Part shown: positions 35,125 through 44,506 of the stretch, in pieces
How positions within the stretch are numbered: position 1 is the first letter of the stretch
How the letters are laid out: every line of letters begins with the position of its first letter
DNA from: Stieleria bergensis
GTDB taxonomy: Bacteria; Planctomycetota; Planctomycetia; Pirellulales; Pirellulaceae
Direction: 5' to 3'
NCBI GenBank assembly: GCA_007745635.1
Contig: CP036272.1
Location: forward strand, 4,740,459 to 4,804,458
DNA length: 64,000 nt
Notes under the pieces: model-generated
What the model was told of the DNA's origin: nothing
Seen by the model: only the letters and a program-made list of their open reading frames with translations
Databases searched by the model: none
Made by a program: the position numbers and the translations under genes

Positions 35125-36339
35125 GGCAGCTTACCCAATTGATTAGTGAAAAGACTGAGACTGAGCAGGTCGCCCCGACGCAAACGTCGATCGACCTGGA
35201 AGACCAGATGAAAAGTTCTGTACACGAGCTCTTAAGGAATGACCCCGATGGATCAACCTGACCAAACATTTACAACGCTGCTGCAAATCCTGACCGCTCG
35301 CCGCTATCCCTGAGCGAAAACCTTCCTTCCTGATCAAAAACCCGGAATCCCCTGCAAAAAACGCTTCAAAATCGCTTGACAATTTCAATGCAAGCACGCG
35401 TCGAGGGAAAACCGGCTTCATATTTCTTAAAGCGGCGATCTCGCTGGATCTGTTCAAAGAATATTCGGAAGTCTTGATCTTTCTACCGTCATTCTACCAG
35501 AAACAACGACCACCCACCTGCTTCAGGGGATGGTTGACACGATTCTAACTCCTGGTTCAATCGTTTTGTCTAACCTTTTCCCTAAGATTACCTATCTTCC
35601 CTAAAAGTTCTGATCTTTGGCGTCGGGCCACCCACGATCAGAGCCGATTGGTCGCTCACCGCACCACCCTGTGGCGGCATGCCGACGCCCCAAATTTCAG
35701 CAGCAAACGACAAGCGGCCACCTCCCCCCCGCGACAAAACGACCTATGTTTCGAAACAAAAAGACAAAACAACGAATGGGAGACATCCTGCCTCTGACGG
35801 CCAATCGCTCAGGTTCCAGGCAAGATCCGCTCTCCACGGGCGAAACCTTTCCAGCGTGCAGTGGTTAAATCAGCAACCGAGATCCTGCGCGTTGCCCGTG
35901 GTCGCCCAATGACCCGTGGCTGCCCAATGACCCGTGGCTGCCCAATGACCCGCCCGACGACCTAGCCATTGATTCGCACAGCGTTTGATTCGATGACTTC
36001 AGCGGGTTCGCGACTTAGGACTATCGCCACGACAGAACGCTGGTAACTACCGGCCGTCGCAGACAGGAGTCATTGTCAGCTTCGTCACCGGATCGACAGA
36101 ACCGCGACGCGTGCCCTAGACCGGCACGCAAAACCAGACTGAAACCCATTTGATGATTGATCCTCAAGGGCCATTGAGCACTCTTTGCTAGTGCTGCCTG
36201 AGAAAGTTTGCCTTGTTGTTTGATCTTTGATGACAATAGACTGATGACCGGGTCACTCCCCCACCGCTCGCATCGCGCTGCGGTGGTCGCTGGAGTGCCG
36301 ATTCACCTTCCCCCAACCCCCGCTCCAAGCTTGCATCCA
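35125..36339. other. Long intergenic region with a tandem repeat
   Basis: 1.2 kb between the divergent coiled-coil gene and the pseudopilin cluster. It contains the 18-bp array at 35905-35953 and a plus-strand TTGACA at 35376 that lacks a matching -10. No gene is supported; the small frames in it are Arg/Ser/Pro-rich. Confidence 0.5.
35905..35953. repeat. 18-bp tandem repeat, ~2.7 copies
   Basis: CCCAATGACCCGTGGCTG twice in full and a third partial copy, preceded by a diverged half unit (GCCCGTGGTCG). It lies 390 bp upstream of the gspG-like gene. Confidence 0.9.
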
Positions 36340-36798
36340 ATGAACGCTTCGCTTTCCAAGCCCTTATCAGTTTCCAGACGTCACCCCGCAGCCCTTCGTC
36401 GTGGCAATCGCCGCGGCTTTACCTTGTTGGAACTGCTGTTGGTCTTGGCGATTCTGGTGATCCTTGGTGGTACCGTTGCTTACAACGTCGTCGGCATTCA
36501 GGCAGGCGCCAGCGAAGACGTGACCAAAACGAATATGGAAAAGATCGACACCGCGATCAAGATGTACCAGATTCGCATCATTTCGCTGCCCAAGACACTC
36601 GAAGAATTGCGTGATGGCCCGTCCGATGCGGACAAAGCCAAAAAGTTCCCCAGCGGAGGCTTCCTGGAAGAGATTCCATCGGATGGCTGGGGCAACGAGA
36701 TCAACTACACGATCAGTGGCGCAGGTTTTGAACTGCGCAGTGCAGGGATCGACCAACAAATGAATACCGACGATGACATCGTGGTGTCCAAGAAATAG
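36340..36798 (+). CDS. gspG: Type II secretion major pseudopilin (GspG-like)
   Basis: 152 residues from the ATG at 36340. A basic leader of 26 residues ends at the prepilin peptidase site G-FTLLELLLVLAILVILGG (cleavage before F27, with the conserved E5). The C-terminal globular part has the GspG features: PKTLEELRDGP, SDGWGNEINY and the calcium-site end (RSAGIDQQMNTDDDI). GspG forms the body of the pseudopilus that pushes substrates through the outer-membrane secretin. First gene of the gspG-M cluster, separated from the next by 202 bp. Confidence 0.93.
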   Translation: MNASLSKPLSVSRRHPAALRRGNRRGFTLLELLLVLAILVILGGTVAYNVVGIQAGASEDVTKTNMEKIDTAIKMYQIRIISLPKTLEELRDGPSDADKAKKFPSGGFLEEIPSDGWGNEINYTISGAGFELRSAGIDQQMNTDDDIVVSKK

Positions 36799-37000
36799 GT
36801 TCGTTTGCTCGGTTCCTACAAGAGCGCACCACGCGTCAGGCGGACTCGAATCGATCCGCCACCGGCGAGAGCGAATTTCGGGGACAGACACCTAGTCTAA
36901 TGAGCATCGTGCCCTCGCGGTCGTCCACCGCGGTCAATCTGATGAAGACAGGACATCTCAAGCAGGATGCTTTCCGACTTATCCGCACTCTCTTCTGACC

Positions 37001-37714
37001 ATGCACTCATCTGTCCCACTTAATCAGCCGCTTGCCAACGGCCATGCGCCTCGCGCGATGGACCCAATGCGCACCGCGAGCCCACTGGGACAGCGTCAGC
37101 GCAGCGTGTTGTCAAGAGGCTTCACGGTGCTGGAATTACTGCTGGTGCTCTCGGTGATGGCCATCATCGCCGCCGGAGCACTGCCACAGGTCTTGTCACT
37201 GTTGAGCGATCGCCGACTGGTTCGCGGATCTCGAATAGTGCGTGAAGAGATGCTGCAGACTCGAATCGATGCCATGCGTCAAGGGCGCACGTTGATCATG
37301 GACGCAGAACTCGAAACAGGAACGCTTCGCGTGCGCCCCTATCAATCATTGGCCGATGCGGTCAACGCAATTGACCAAACGGGCTCACAGGAAGCGTTGC
37401 TCACCGGCTCGGACCAAGGCATGATCGCGACAGTGGACATGGACGAGCCGACGCCAGAGGAGATTGAACTTCCGGAAGAAGTCACCATCGAATCGATCAA
37501 CGTTGTCTCCGCGGCGCGTGCCTTGGAGGTCCAACAGACGATCAGCCAGACTTCCAGCGGTCAGTCAAGTTCACCGATCCTATTTTACGCTGATGGCACC
37601 ACGAGCACTGCTTCGGTCACTCTGGCACATCCTACACATGGACAAATCACCATCAAACTGCGTGGGGTGACCGGCGACGTTACCCTTGGTGAAGTCGAGG
37701 GCAGTGACCAATGA
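37001..37714 (+). CDS. gspH: Minor pseudopilin (GspH-like)
   Basis: 237 residues. A long Arg-rich leader ends in the prepilin site RGFTVLELLLVLSVMAIIAAG (residues about 40-60; conserved E at +5). The C-terminal region is beta-rich, closing with ILFYADGTTSTASVTLAH and GQITIKLRGVTGDV, as in GspH/FimT minor pseudopilins. Later in-frame ATGs (codons 20, 23) could give a shorter leader. It overlaps the next gene by 4 nt (ATGA), so they are probably translationally coupled. Confidence 0.85.
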   Translation: MHSSVPLNQPLANGHAPRAMDPMRTASPLGQRQRSVLSRGFTVLELLLVLSVMAIIAAGALPQVLSLLSDRRLVRGSRIVREEMLQTRIDAMRQGRTLIMDAELETGTLRVRPYQSLADAVNAIDQTGSQEALLTGSDQGMIATVDMDEPTPEEIELPEEVTIESINVVSAARALEVQQTISQTSSGQSSSPILFYADGTTSTASVTLAHPTHGQITIKLRGVTGDVTLGEVEGSDQ

Positions 37715-38250
37715 GCTCTCCCATTCAGAGACAAACCACCACCGCACGCCTGCAACTCAACGGCCAGAAGACGCGACAACGATCAGGTTTCTCGCTGCTG
37801 GAAATGATGCTGGCACTGGCGATTCTGGGCACTAGCCTAGCAGTGCTGGCCGACATTGCTGGACTGGGTGTGACCGCTGCTCGCGAAGCCCAAGCCTTGG
37901 TCACAGCTCGAATGATTTGCCAGAACAAGTTAACCGAAACGCTGCTGAACGTTGATGGCGGACTGGCTCCGACCCCGGTCAGTCGCAATGCGGTTGACTC
38001 CTACGACAGCGACTCTTTGGAGACGTTCTATTTCACTCTGGAAATCAATCCCGGTGAAATCAGCGGCCTTCTGTCTCTTCGCGGCACCGTGGAAGTCATG
38101 GATCCCGAAGAACAAGTGACGATCGCAACGTATTCGATCGACCGCTGGATCGTCGATCCGGACATCGGGTTGATCGAAATGGAGCAAGAGGAAATGGCGG
38201 CTCGTGAAGAGATTGCCAATGGTGGTGCTGCAAGCGGAGGGATCGAATGA
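37711..38250 (+). CDS. gspI: Minor pseudopilin (GspI-like)
   Basis: 179 residues. The prepilin site is RSGFSLLEMMLALAILGTSL (about 25-44). It has the GspI pattern TAREAQALVTARMICQNKL in short form (REAQALVTARM), where GspI proteins carry helices that bind GspJ and GspK. The tail is unusually rich in Glu and Ala. ATGA overlaps at both ends. Confidence 0.85.
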   Translation: MSSPIQRQTTTARLQLNGQKTRQRSGFSLLEMMLALAILGTSLAVLADIAGLGVTAAREAQALVTARMICQNKLTETLLNVDGGLAPTPVSRNAVDSYDSDSLETFYFTLEINPGEISGLLSLRGTVEVMDPEEQVTIATYSIDRWIVDPDIGLIEMEQEEMAAREEIANGGAASGGIE

Positions 38251-39272
38251 GTCACGCTTGTTGCCCGCGATCGAAACGGCATTTCGCTGGCGGTTTCACG
38301 CTGCTGGAAATGGTGCTCTCACTAGCCCTGTCCCTGATCATCCTAGGCATGATCAGCTACGCATTGAACTTCTTTACCATTGAAGTCGATCGCAGCGATC
38401 GAGAAATCCGCCGCACCATGCTAGCCGCGGCACTGATGCAGATGATCGAAGACGATCTTGCAGGCGCCTTACGCCCCAAACCACTGGACACCTCGGCGCT
38501 GGAGGAACTGCTTAGCAGCACCGCGCAGGGTGCGGCCTCGATGGGTGGCGCAGCGGCCGGCGGAGACGACACATCCGACACCGATGACGCCAGCGCTCCC
38601 CCCGACGATTCCACCACGGGTGATAGCGATGTCCTCACTGACGACACTCTGGAGACCGGCGATACACTGGGCACCCTGGTCGAGCCAGGTTTGATCGGAA
38701 ACCAGTTCCAGCTGCAATTTGACACCAGCCGTCTGCCAAGGCTGGAGGAATACACCAACATCATTGACGATGAAACCTTCAGCACCGTCGTCGATGTCCC
38801 CAGTGACATGAAAACCGTCACCTACTATGTCCAGCAAGCCGGCGCGATGTCGGTTCAAGACCAAGCAGCCAAACTGAACAACCAAACGGACAGCAGCGTC
38901 AATCAGGGCGGCGGACTAGTACGTCGCTCGATCGATCGAGCGGCCACCCAGTTCAGCATGAACAATGGCAACTTGACCACCTTGATGCAAACCGGAGACG
39001 TCTTGGCGCCGGAGGTCGTGGCGATTGAGTTTTCTTACTGGGACGGCCTGCTTTGGCAGATCGAATGGGACAGTGACTTAACGGACTCCTTGCCCCTGGC
39101 CATCAAGGTCACCATGCAAATGATCGACCCCATGGACCTGGACGCTGAACAGACACCGCGAGTGTTTGAACACATCGTCCGTCTACCGATGGGTGAAATG
39201 GCTGAAGAAGAAGAGGAAGAAATGCTCGACGGCACGACCTCTTCGGACACCTCTAGCGAGGCCGTCCAATGA
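38247..39272 (+). CDS. gspJ: Minor pseudopilin (GspJ-like) with an acidic insert
   Basis: 341 residues. Prepilin site GGFTLLEMVLSLALSLIILG near residue 15-34, then DREIRRTMLAAALMQMIEDDL, typical of GspJ where a conserved arginine-rich helix packs on the tip. Between about 80 and 150 sits a Asp/Thr/Ser/Gly-rich insert (GDDTSDTDD) not seen in typical GspJ of about 200 residues, and the end is Glu-rich (AEEEEEEML). A pilus-tip role with GspI and GspK is inferred. Confidence 0.83.
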   Translation: MSHACCPRSKRHFAGGFTLLEMVLSLALSLIILGMISYALNFFTIEVDRSDREIRRTMLAAALMQMIEDDLAGALRPKPLDTSALEELLSSTAQGAASMGGAAAGGDDTSDTDDASAPPDDSTTGDSDVLTDDTLETGDTLGTLVEPGLIGNQFQLQFDTSRLPRLEEYTNIIDDETFSTVVDVPSDMKTVTYYVQQAGAMSVQDQAAKLNNQTDSSVNQGGGLVRRSIDRAATQFSMNNGNLTTLMQTGDVLAPEVVAIEFSYWDGLLWQIEWDSDLTDSLPLAIKVTMQMIDPMDLDAEQTPRVFEHIVRLPMGEMAEEEEEEMLDGTTSSDTSSEAVQ

Positions 39273-40972
39273 ACCAATCACGCTTCTCTGAATCAGCAAC
39301 GAATCACCGCCAAGCATTCGGACCGCGCCGCAACGGCTTCTATATTGTCATGGCCTTGGTCATGATTGTCGTAGCCACCTATGGCGTTTACTCATTCAGC
39401 AACATCATGGTGGTCTACGATGACGCGGCGTATTTACGCGGCGACATCGTCCGTGCTCGCGCCGCAGCCCAGTCGGGAATCGAGTCCGTCCGACTGCTGC
39501 TGTCAAATCCTCCCGTTGAACGCATCAACATGGGCGGCGTTTACAACAACGCCAACCTGTTTCAGTCGGTCCCCGTTTCGGCTCAAGATGAAGGGAATGT
39601 TTGCAACTTTTCGATCGTCGCTCCGTCATTGACCGAAGAGGGCTCACTGGGAGGTGTTCGGTTTGGACTGCAAGACGAATCGACGCGGCTAAACGTCAAC
39701 ACGCTGATCGTCTTAGAAGAAAACGCACAGGGATTAACCGCAGCTCTGGAACTGATGGCAGCCGCCACCGAGAGCGACCCGTCGTCACTAATGTTAGGCG
39801 ACAGCTTGGCGACGTCGCTGTTGCTGGCGCTACCGGGAATGAGCCCCGAACTTGCCGACTGTATCATGGACTGGTTGGACGCCGACGACGAAGCCCGACC
39901 CTATGGAGCCGAAAGCGAGTACTACAGCACACTGCCGACACCCTACGAACCGGCCAACGGCGCGGTGACGAGTGTCGAAGAATTGCTGCTCGTCAACGGC
40001 ATGACACCCGCGTTACTCTTTGGTGCCGACGCCAATCGCAACGGTGTTTTGGATCCGGACGAACAACAACGCTATAACGTCACCGTGGACACTCCCGGTG
40101 TGCTGGGCTTGGCAAACTACTTGACCGTGTACGGCAAGGAAGCCAATAAGCAATTGGACGGTTCGTTTCGAGTGAACGTCAATTCGGATGACCTGGAAAC
40201 GCTTTACGAAGACCTGACCGCCGTGCTCGAAGATGAACGGTACGCCAGTTTCATTTGCGCCTACAGGCAATACGGCGCCCCGTCGGCCCAACTGACCAGC
40301 TCTCTTGCTAGCGCATCGGGCGGCAACAGTCAAATCAACCCTGGGGCGACCTCAGGCGGTACGCCGCAACCTTGGGATGTCGGTGTGATGTCAGATTTGG
40401 ACCTCAGCGCTGGCGGCGACAATAAGTTCACACAAGTCTTACAACTGGTCGACGCCACGGTCACCATCGGTTCGGGCAACAACGCCAGGACTTACTCCAG
40501 TCCCTTCGATTTGCTGACACTGGAATCGTACCTTCCAATTATCATGGACAGGCTGTCGACCTCCGATTCGCCAGAGATGCCGGGCCGGATCAATATCAAT
40601 GAATGCCCTGCCGAGATGCTCTACGGGATTCCGCTGCTGACCGAAGAACAGGTCGGTTTGATTTTGGAATCACGCAACTCGGCCGGTGACGACGAAAACC
40701 ACCAGTTTGAAACTTGGCCGCTGGCCGAGGGCATTTTGACCTTGGATCAAATGGTCAACGTGCTGCCTTTGATCACCTGCGGTGGTGACGTGTATCGGGC
40801 CCAAGTGGTCGGTTACTTCGAATCCACCGGCTTGTTCCATCGTCGAGAAGTCATCATCGATGCCACGACAGTCAATCCTAAAGTGATTTTCTTTCGTGAC
40901 TTAAGCCATCTGGGACGCGGCTTCGACCTGTCCGTCCTGGGACTCCGAAACTCAATCACCGAAACACAATAA
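39269..40972 (+). CDS. gspK: Type II secretion protein GspK-like
   Basis: 567 residues. The N-terminus has a prepilin-type helix without a strict GFTL site (NGFYIVMALVMIVVATYG), as usual in GspK, then the first part of the large globular domain with LNVNTLIVLEENAQGL and CIMDWLDADDEARPYGAESEYY, the helical tip-complex region (calcium-binding Asp/Glu). A second half with FRVNVNSDDLETLYEDL and NINECPAEMLYGIP reads like a duplicated helix-hairpin-helix part. Full GspK size is about 330 in E. coli, so this is enlarged. It caps the pseudopilus tip. Confidence 0.85.
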   Translation: MNQSRFSESATNHRQAFGPRRNGFYIVMALVMIVVATYGVYSFSNIMVVYDDAAYLRGDIVRARAAAQSGIESVRLLLSNPPVERINMGGVYNNANLFQSVPVSAQDEGNVCNFSIVAPSLTEEGSLGGVRFGLQDESTRLNVNTLIVLEENAQGLTAALELMAAATESDPSSLMLGDSLATSLLLALPGMSPELADCIMDWLDADDEARPYGAESEYYSTLPTPYEPANGAVTSVEELLLVNGMTPALLFGADANRNGVLDPDEQQRYNVTVDTPGVLGLANYLTVYGKEANKQLDGSFRVNVNSDDLETLYEDLTAVLEDERYASFICAYRQYGAPSAQLTSSLASASGGNSQINPGATSGGTPQPWDVGVMSDLDLSAGGDNKFTQVLQLVDATVTIGSGNNARTYSSPFDLLTLESYLPIIMDRLSTSDSPEMPGRININECPAEMLYGIPLLTEEQVGLILESRNSAGDDENHQFETWPLAEGILTLDQMVNVLPLITCGGDVYRAQVVGYFESTGLFHRREVIIDATTVNPKVIFFRDLSHLGRGFDLSVLGLRNSITETQ

Positions 40973-41057
40973 CTCCGCTGTCTCGTTTGACGAATCAGCT
41001 CAACTGTGAACCGCCCGGTCAACAACCGTTGTTCATCTAGCAACAAGTCCAATCGTT

Positions 41058-42914
41058 ATGCCACAGAAAATCGCCCTCGACTATGACGACAATGAGCTTC
41101 GTGTGGTCGTTGCCCAGTGCAGCGGATCACGCGTGCACGTGTCCGATGCGCGAGTCATCCCCATTGATGAATCCAGCTCGCCCTCCCAAGAGCTGCGCAG
41201 CTTCATTTCCGAAAACAGTCTGCAAAAGACCGATGTTCTGGTCGCTGTTGGTCGCGGCAAAGCGGAACTGCGCGAACTGCGTTTGCCGATTGTGCCGCCA
41301 GAAGAACTGCCTGACATGGTTCGCTTTCAGGCCATCCGTAGCTTTGCCTCGGCAAGTGACCGAGCCCTGGTGGATTTCTTGGAAACGGGTCGCGACGGCG
41401 AGATCTCATTGATCGCAGCTGCGATGTCGCCTACCGACATGGACCAACTGAGAGAACTTTGCCAGACTTCAGAGCTGAACATTCAGCGGGCAGCCTTGCG
41501 ACCGCTGACCGCGGCGCCACTTTACCTGAAGTCCAAGGGAAGCGTCCCCATTTGCGTCTTGATCGACCTCTTAACGGACGATGCCGAGATCACCGTCGCT
41601 CGTGATGGCAAGGTGATCTTCGTGCGAACCGTTCGCCTGCCACAAGAAGACGAGCATCGCAGCAACGCCATTGCCGCCGAAATCAAACGGACCCTGATGG
41701 CCTGCGGGGAAACCAACCACGCCGATCGCATCATCGTCTGGGGAACACAGCAAGTTCATCAAGCTGACCTGGATGCCATCCGAACCTCGTCCGGTTGCCA
41801 AGACGTCCAAGCAGTGAACCCCTTTGACTTGGTCGATCTTAAAATGCCTGCCGATCAGGTGCCCGCACATGTTGGACGATTGGCCCCACTGGTTGGCCTG
41901 CTGGCAGCCGACGAAGGATCACCACAGAGCCTGATCGATTTCCTGAATCCACGCGAGCGCCCCGAAGACAAACCGGACCATGTCAAACGAGCTTGCATGA
42001 TCGGTGGCCCGATCGCGGCAGTGGTTCTGGTCGGCGCTCTGATCATGCTGCAACTGCGTTCGCTGGACCAACAGATCGCGACCGCTGAAACCACCGCCAA
42101 CCAACTGGCCTCCAAAGCGGACGAAGCCCAGAAGCGCGTTGCCCAAACCGAAGAAATCGACGTCTTCCTGGACGAGGACGTGCACTGGCTGGACGAATTC
42201 AAACGCATTGCCGCCAACGTGCCGCCAAGCGACCAAATGATTGTCAGCAACGTCTACGCCAGCTCCACTGCCAAGGGCGGCGGAACCATCAAGTTCGCCG
42301 GAGCAGTGGTCTCGCCGGATGTCATCGAAACGATGGAGTCCGCGCTTCGTGAAGCCAACTACCAAGTCCAAAGTGGCAGTTCCAACAAACTGCCCCGCGC
42401 GACTCGCTACACCTGGTCCTTCGATGAAACCATTACCATTCCCGCCTCGGCGGTCCGCCAAGCTCGCGAAGAAAGACTGGCTGCTATGAAAGCAGCGGAG
42501 AATGGCGAAACCGCCGACCCAAAGGAAGCTTCCGAATCAGAGCCAGCCGAACAGACGGCCCCCGTGACTGAGCAGCCCGCTGAAGATCAAGAAGCTGAAG
42601 ATCAAGAAGCTGAAGATCAAGAAGCTGACGACCAAGAAGCTGACGACCAAGAAGCTGACGACCAAGAAGCTGACGATCAAGATGCTGACGCACCAGTCGA
42701 GTCAACAGAGCAGCCATTGCCTGACGACCAGACAAAGCCCTCCGACCAGGAGGGTGAATCGGCTGTGCCGGATGCCTCCGAAGCGTCTTCCGAAGCTGCC
42801 CCAGAAACCTCCGTCCCTGATTCATCGGCCTCTGGAGCCGAGGCTTCGCCCACAACCACCTCCCCACCAACCACTGACGCTGCAGCAACATCCTCTCAGG
42901 AGCAAGACCAATGA
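41058..42914 (+). CDS. GspL/PilM-type inner-membrane protein with acidic repeat tail
   Basis: 618 residues. Residues 1-300 form an actin-like cytosolic domain: IALDYDDNELRVVVAQ, LVAVGRGKAELRELRLP, and VCVLIDLLTDDAEITVARDGK; the family includes GspL and PilM. A membrane helix lies at about 311-334 (ACMIGGPIAAVVLVGALIML), then a coiled coil and a small extracytoplasmic fold. Residues about 507-545 are seven 5-residue acidic units (AEDQE/ADDQE) encoded by a 15-bp array, ending in a Pro/Ser/Thr-rich tail. In type II systems GspL links the GspE ATPase to GspM; it overlaps the next gene by 4 nt. Confidence 0.85.
   Translation: MPQKIALDYDDNELRVVVAQCSGSRVHVSDARVIPIDESSSPSQELRSFISENSLQKTDVLVAVGRGKAELRELRLPIVPPEELPDMVRFQAIRSFASASDRALVDFLETGRDGEISLIAAAMSPTDMDQLRELCQTSELNIQRAALRPLTAAPLYLKSKGSVPICVLIDLLTDDAEITVARDGKVIFVRTVRLPQEDEHRSNAIAAEIKRTLMACGETNHADRIIVWGTQQVHQADLDAIRTSSGCQDVQAVNPFDLVDLKMPADQVPAHVGRLAPLVGLLAADEGSPQSLIDFLNPRERPEDKPDHVKRACMIGGPIAAVVLVGALIMLQLRSLDQQIATAETTANQLASKADEAQKRVAQTEEIDVFLDEDVHWLDEFKRIAANVPPSDQMIVSNVYASSTAKGGGTIKFAGAVVSPDVIETMESALREANYQVQSGSSNKLPRATRYTWSFDETITIPASAVRQAREERLAAMKAAENGETADPKEASESEPAEQTAPVTEQPAEDQEAEDQEAEDQEADDQEADDQEADDQEADDQDADAPVESTEQPLPDDQTKPSDQEGESAVPDASEASSEAAPETSVPDSSASGAEASPTTTSPPTTDAAATSSQEQDQ
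42579..42683. repeat. In-frame 15-bp tandem repeat, 7 copies
   Basis: GCTGAAGATCAAGAA three times, then GCTGACGACCAAGAA three times and a last copy with GATCAAGAT. Encodes acidic AEDQE/ADDQE units in the C-terminal part of the GspL-like protein. Confidence 0.92.
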
Positions 42915-44113
42915 CACAACGAGAACGCTTTTTGGCGATCCTAGTCGGTGGCGGCGTGCTGCTGGTTGTCCTCCAGTGGTGCTTCACAAGCTATCGCGGT
43001 GCCGTGCAGCAACGGCAGACAAAACTGTCGACCGTCTCGAATCAAATCAAGACGCGCACCGAGATGCAATTGATGGGAGAAATTGCCGCGGTACGGATGG
43101 ACGACTACGCGCTGCGATCGCTGCCCAGCGACATCAATCAGGCTCGCAGTCTGTACACCGGCTGGCTGCTATCGGTCATGAATTCGAACAACGCGAAAGA
43201 CATCAAAGTAATGCCCAGCACGCCGATGCCAGTCCGCGCGAATAAACCCGATGGCTATGATCGCTTGGCCACTCGCCTGCCGTTCAATGTGACCGGCAAC
43301 AGCGAGATCGAAGACTTGCTGGCGATCCTGCATGACATCCAGGCCAAAGGATTCTTGCACCGGATCAAAAAAGTCGATTTCAAGCCGTCGCGACGAGGCG
43401 AAGGCTTTGACTTCTCGCTCGATATCCATGCCTTGGCACTGGCCACCGCACCAGAGGAACCGCGTGAAAAAGATCATGGAGCCTGGCGAGTGGAACCGGA
43501 CCTGGAAGGTTACAAAAATGTGATTTTGAATCGCAATCTGTTTGAACCGCCAAACAACAAACCCTCGTTTGCTGGCATCCGAGCCCTTGAAGGCATCATC
43601 GGTCGCGATGAATCATTCACCTTGGCATTCAAAGATGCCGAAGATCATGCGCTTTCGTATGAAATCATCGATGGCCCTGGCAATGCCCAGATCGATTCAC
43701 GAACCGGAACCCTGCGGATTCGCTCCGACGAAGTTTCGGAACTGGAAGTCACTGTCCGCGCAATCGACGATGGCTACCCCAAACAAACCACCGAAGAAAC
43801 CCTGGTCATTAAGTTCGTTGAACCGCCACCACCAGAAGAACCCGAACCAGAGCCGCTGAAGTTTGATGACGCCAAACAAAGCTATCTGACCGGACTGGTT
43901 CAAGGCGCCAACGACTGGACTGCGTGGATCAATGTTCGCACCCAAGGCAAGACGCTGAAGCTGCGCGTGGGTGACGAATTCCAAATCGGCAGCGTCCGTG
44001 GCACCATTACGTCGATCAACGCTGATCAAGTGGAAATCAAACTGGACGACAAACTCGTGACGCTGACCAGCAAAGTCGCGCTGAAGGATGCTGTTGATCA
44101 AGCATCCGAGTAA
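42911..44113 (+). CDS. GspM-like inner-membrane protein
   Basis: 400 residues. A short cytosolic stub is followed by one transmembrane helix (about 8-26, ILVGGGVLLVVLQWCFTSY), a coiled coil and a ferredoxin-like region (about 130-190, with DLLAILHDIQAKGFLHRIKKVDF cut to ILHDIQAKGFLHRI), as in GspM/PilO. The rest carries a cadherin- or Ig-like sandwich (about 245-325, ending in LEVTVRAIDDGYP) and a small barrel at the end. The last part is an addition relative to typical GspM. It is the last gene in the cluster; an array of 15-bp repeats starts 28 nt later. Confidence 0.78.
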   Translation: MTQRERFLAILVGGGVLLVVLQWCFTSYRGAVQQRQTKLSTVSNQIKTRTEMQLMGEIAAVRMDDYALRSLPSDINQARSLYTGWLLSVMNSNNAKDIKVMPSTPMPVRANKPDGYDRLATRLPFNVTGNSEIEDLLAILHDIQAKGFLHRIKKVDFKPSRRGEGFDFSLDIHALALATAPEEPREKDHGAWRVEPDLEGYKNVILNRNLFEPPNNKPSFAGIRALEGIIGRDESFTLAFKDAEDHALSYEIIDGPGNAQIDSRTGTLRIRSDEVSELEVTVRAIDDGYPKQTTEETLVIKFVEPPPPEEPEPEPLKFDDAKQSYLTGLVQGANDWTAWINVRTQGKTLKLRVGDEFQIGSVRGTITSINADQVEIKLDDKLVTLTSKVALKDAVDQASE

Positions 44114-44140
44114 TCCGGCCACCACGGGCACGATGACGAG

Positions 44141-44220
44141 ACAGGCCACTGCATCACAGGCCACTGCATCACAGGCCACTGCATCACAGGCCACTGCATC
44201 ACAGGCCACTGCATCACAGG
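44141..44220. repeat. 15-bp tandem repeat, 5.3 perfect copies
   Basis: ACAGGCCACTGCATC five times plus ACAGG, all perfect, 28 nt beyond the stop codon of the gspM-like gene. It is the most homogeneous array in the window, so it is probably young. Confidence 0.93.
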
Positions 44221-44290
44221 GCCCCCGACGCAGCTTGCCACAATCAACCGCCAGGCCCCTGGCCGATCGGCACTGCTCTGATGCTTTGCG

Positions 44291-44342
44291 CTGATGCACT
44301 GGGCTGATGCACTGGGCTGATACTTGGGGCTGATACTTGGGG
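44291..44342. repeat. 13-bp tandem repeat, 4 copies in two types
   Basis: CTGATGCACTGGG twice then CTGATACTTGGGG twice, followed by CTGATCAC. Just upstream of the PQQ-propeller gene. Confidence 0.88.
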
Positions 44343-44506
44343 CTGATCACTTCCCCCGCTCGGATCACTTCGTCAGCGCACCTGATCGCGGGGAGCTTCT
44401 CGTCTGGAAATCGACGGCGTCTGGCAATCCAGCGCAGGCAAAGTTACACTTGGGTGCAGCGGACCACCTCAGTCCCTCCCGCCTTTTTCTTTCCGCTGGA
44501 TGATCC

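Larger units (their letters stand above)
44114..44506. other. Intergenic region with two tandem arrays
   Basis: 393 bp between the GspM-like and the PQQ-propeller gene. It holds the 15-bp array at 44141-44220 and the 13-bp array at 44291-44342. Beyond these nothing is recognised. Confidence 0.5.

Noticed and set aside
35376-35404. TTGACA promoter upstream of the pseudopilin cluster
   Set aside because: No acceptable -10 hexamer lies 16-18 nt downstream, and the gene is nearly 1 kb away.
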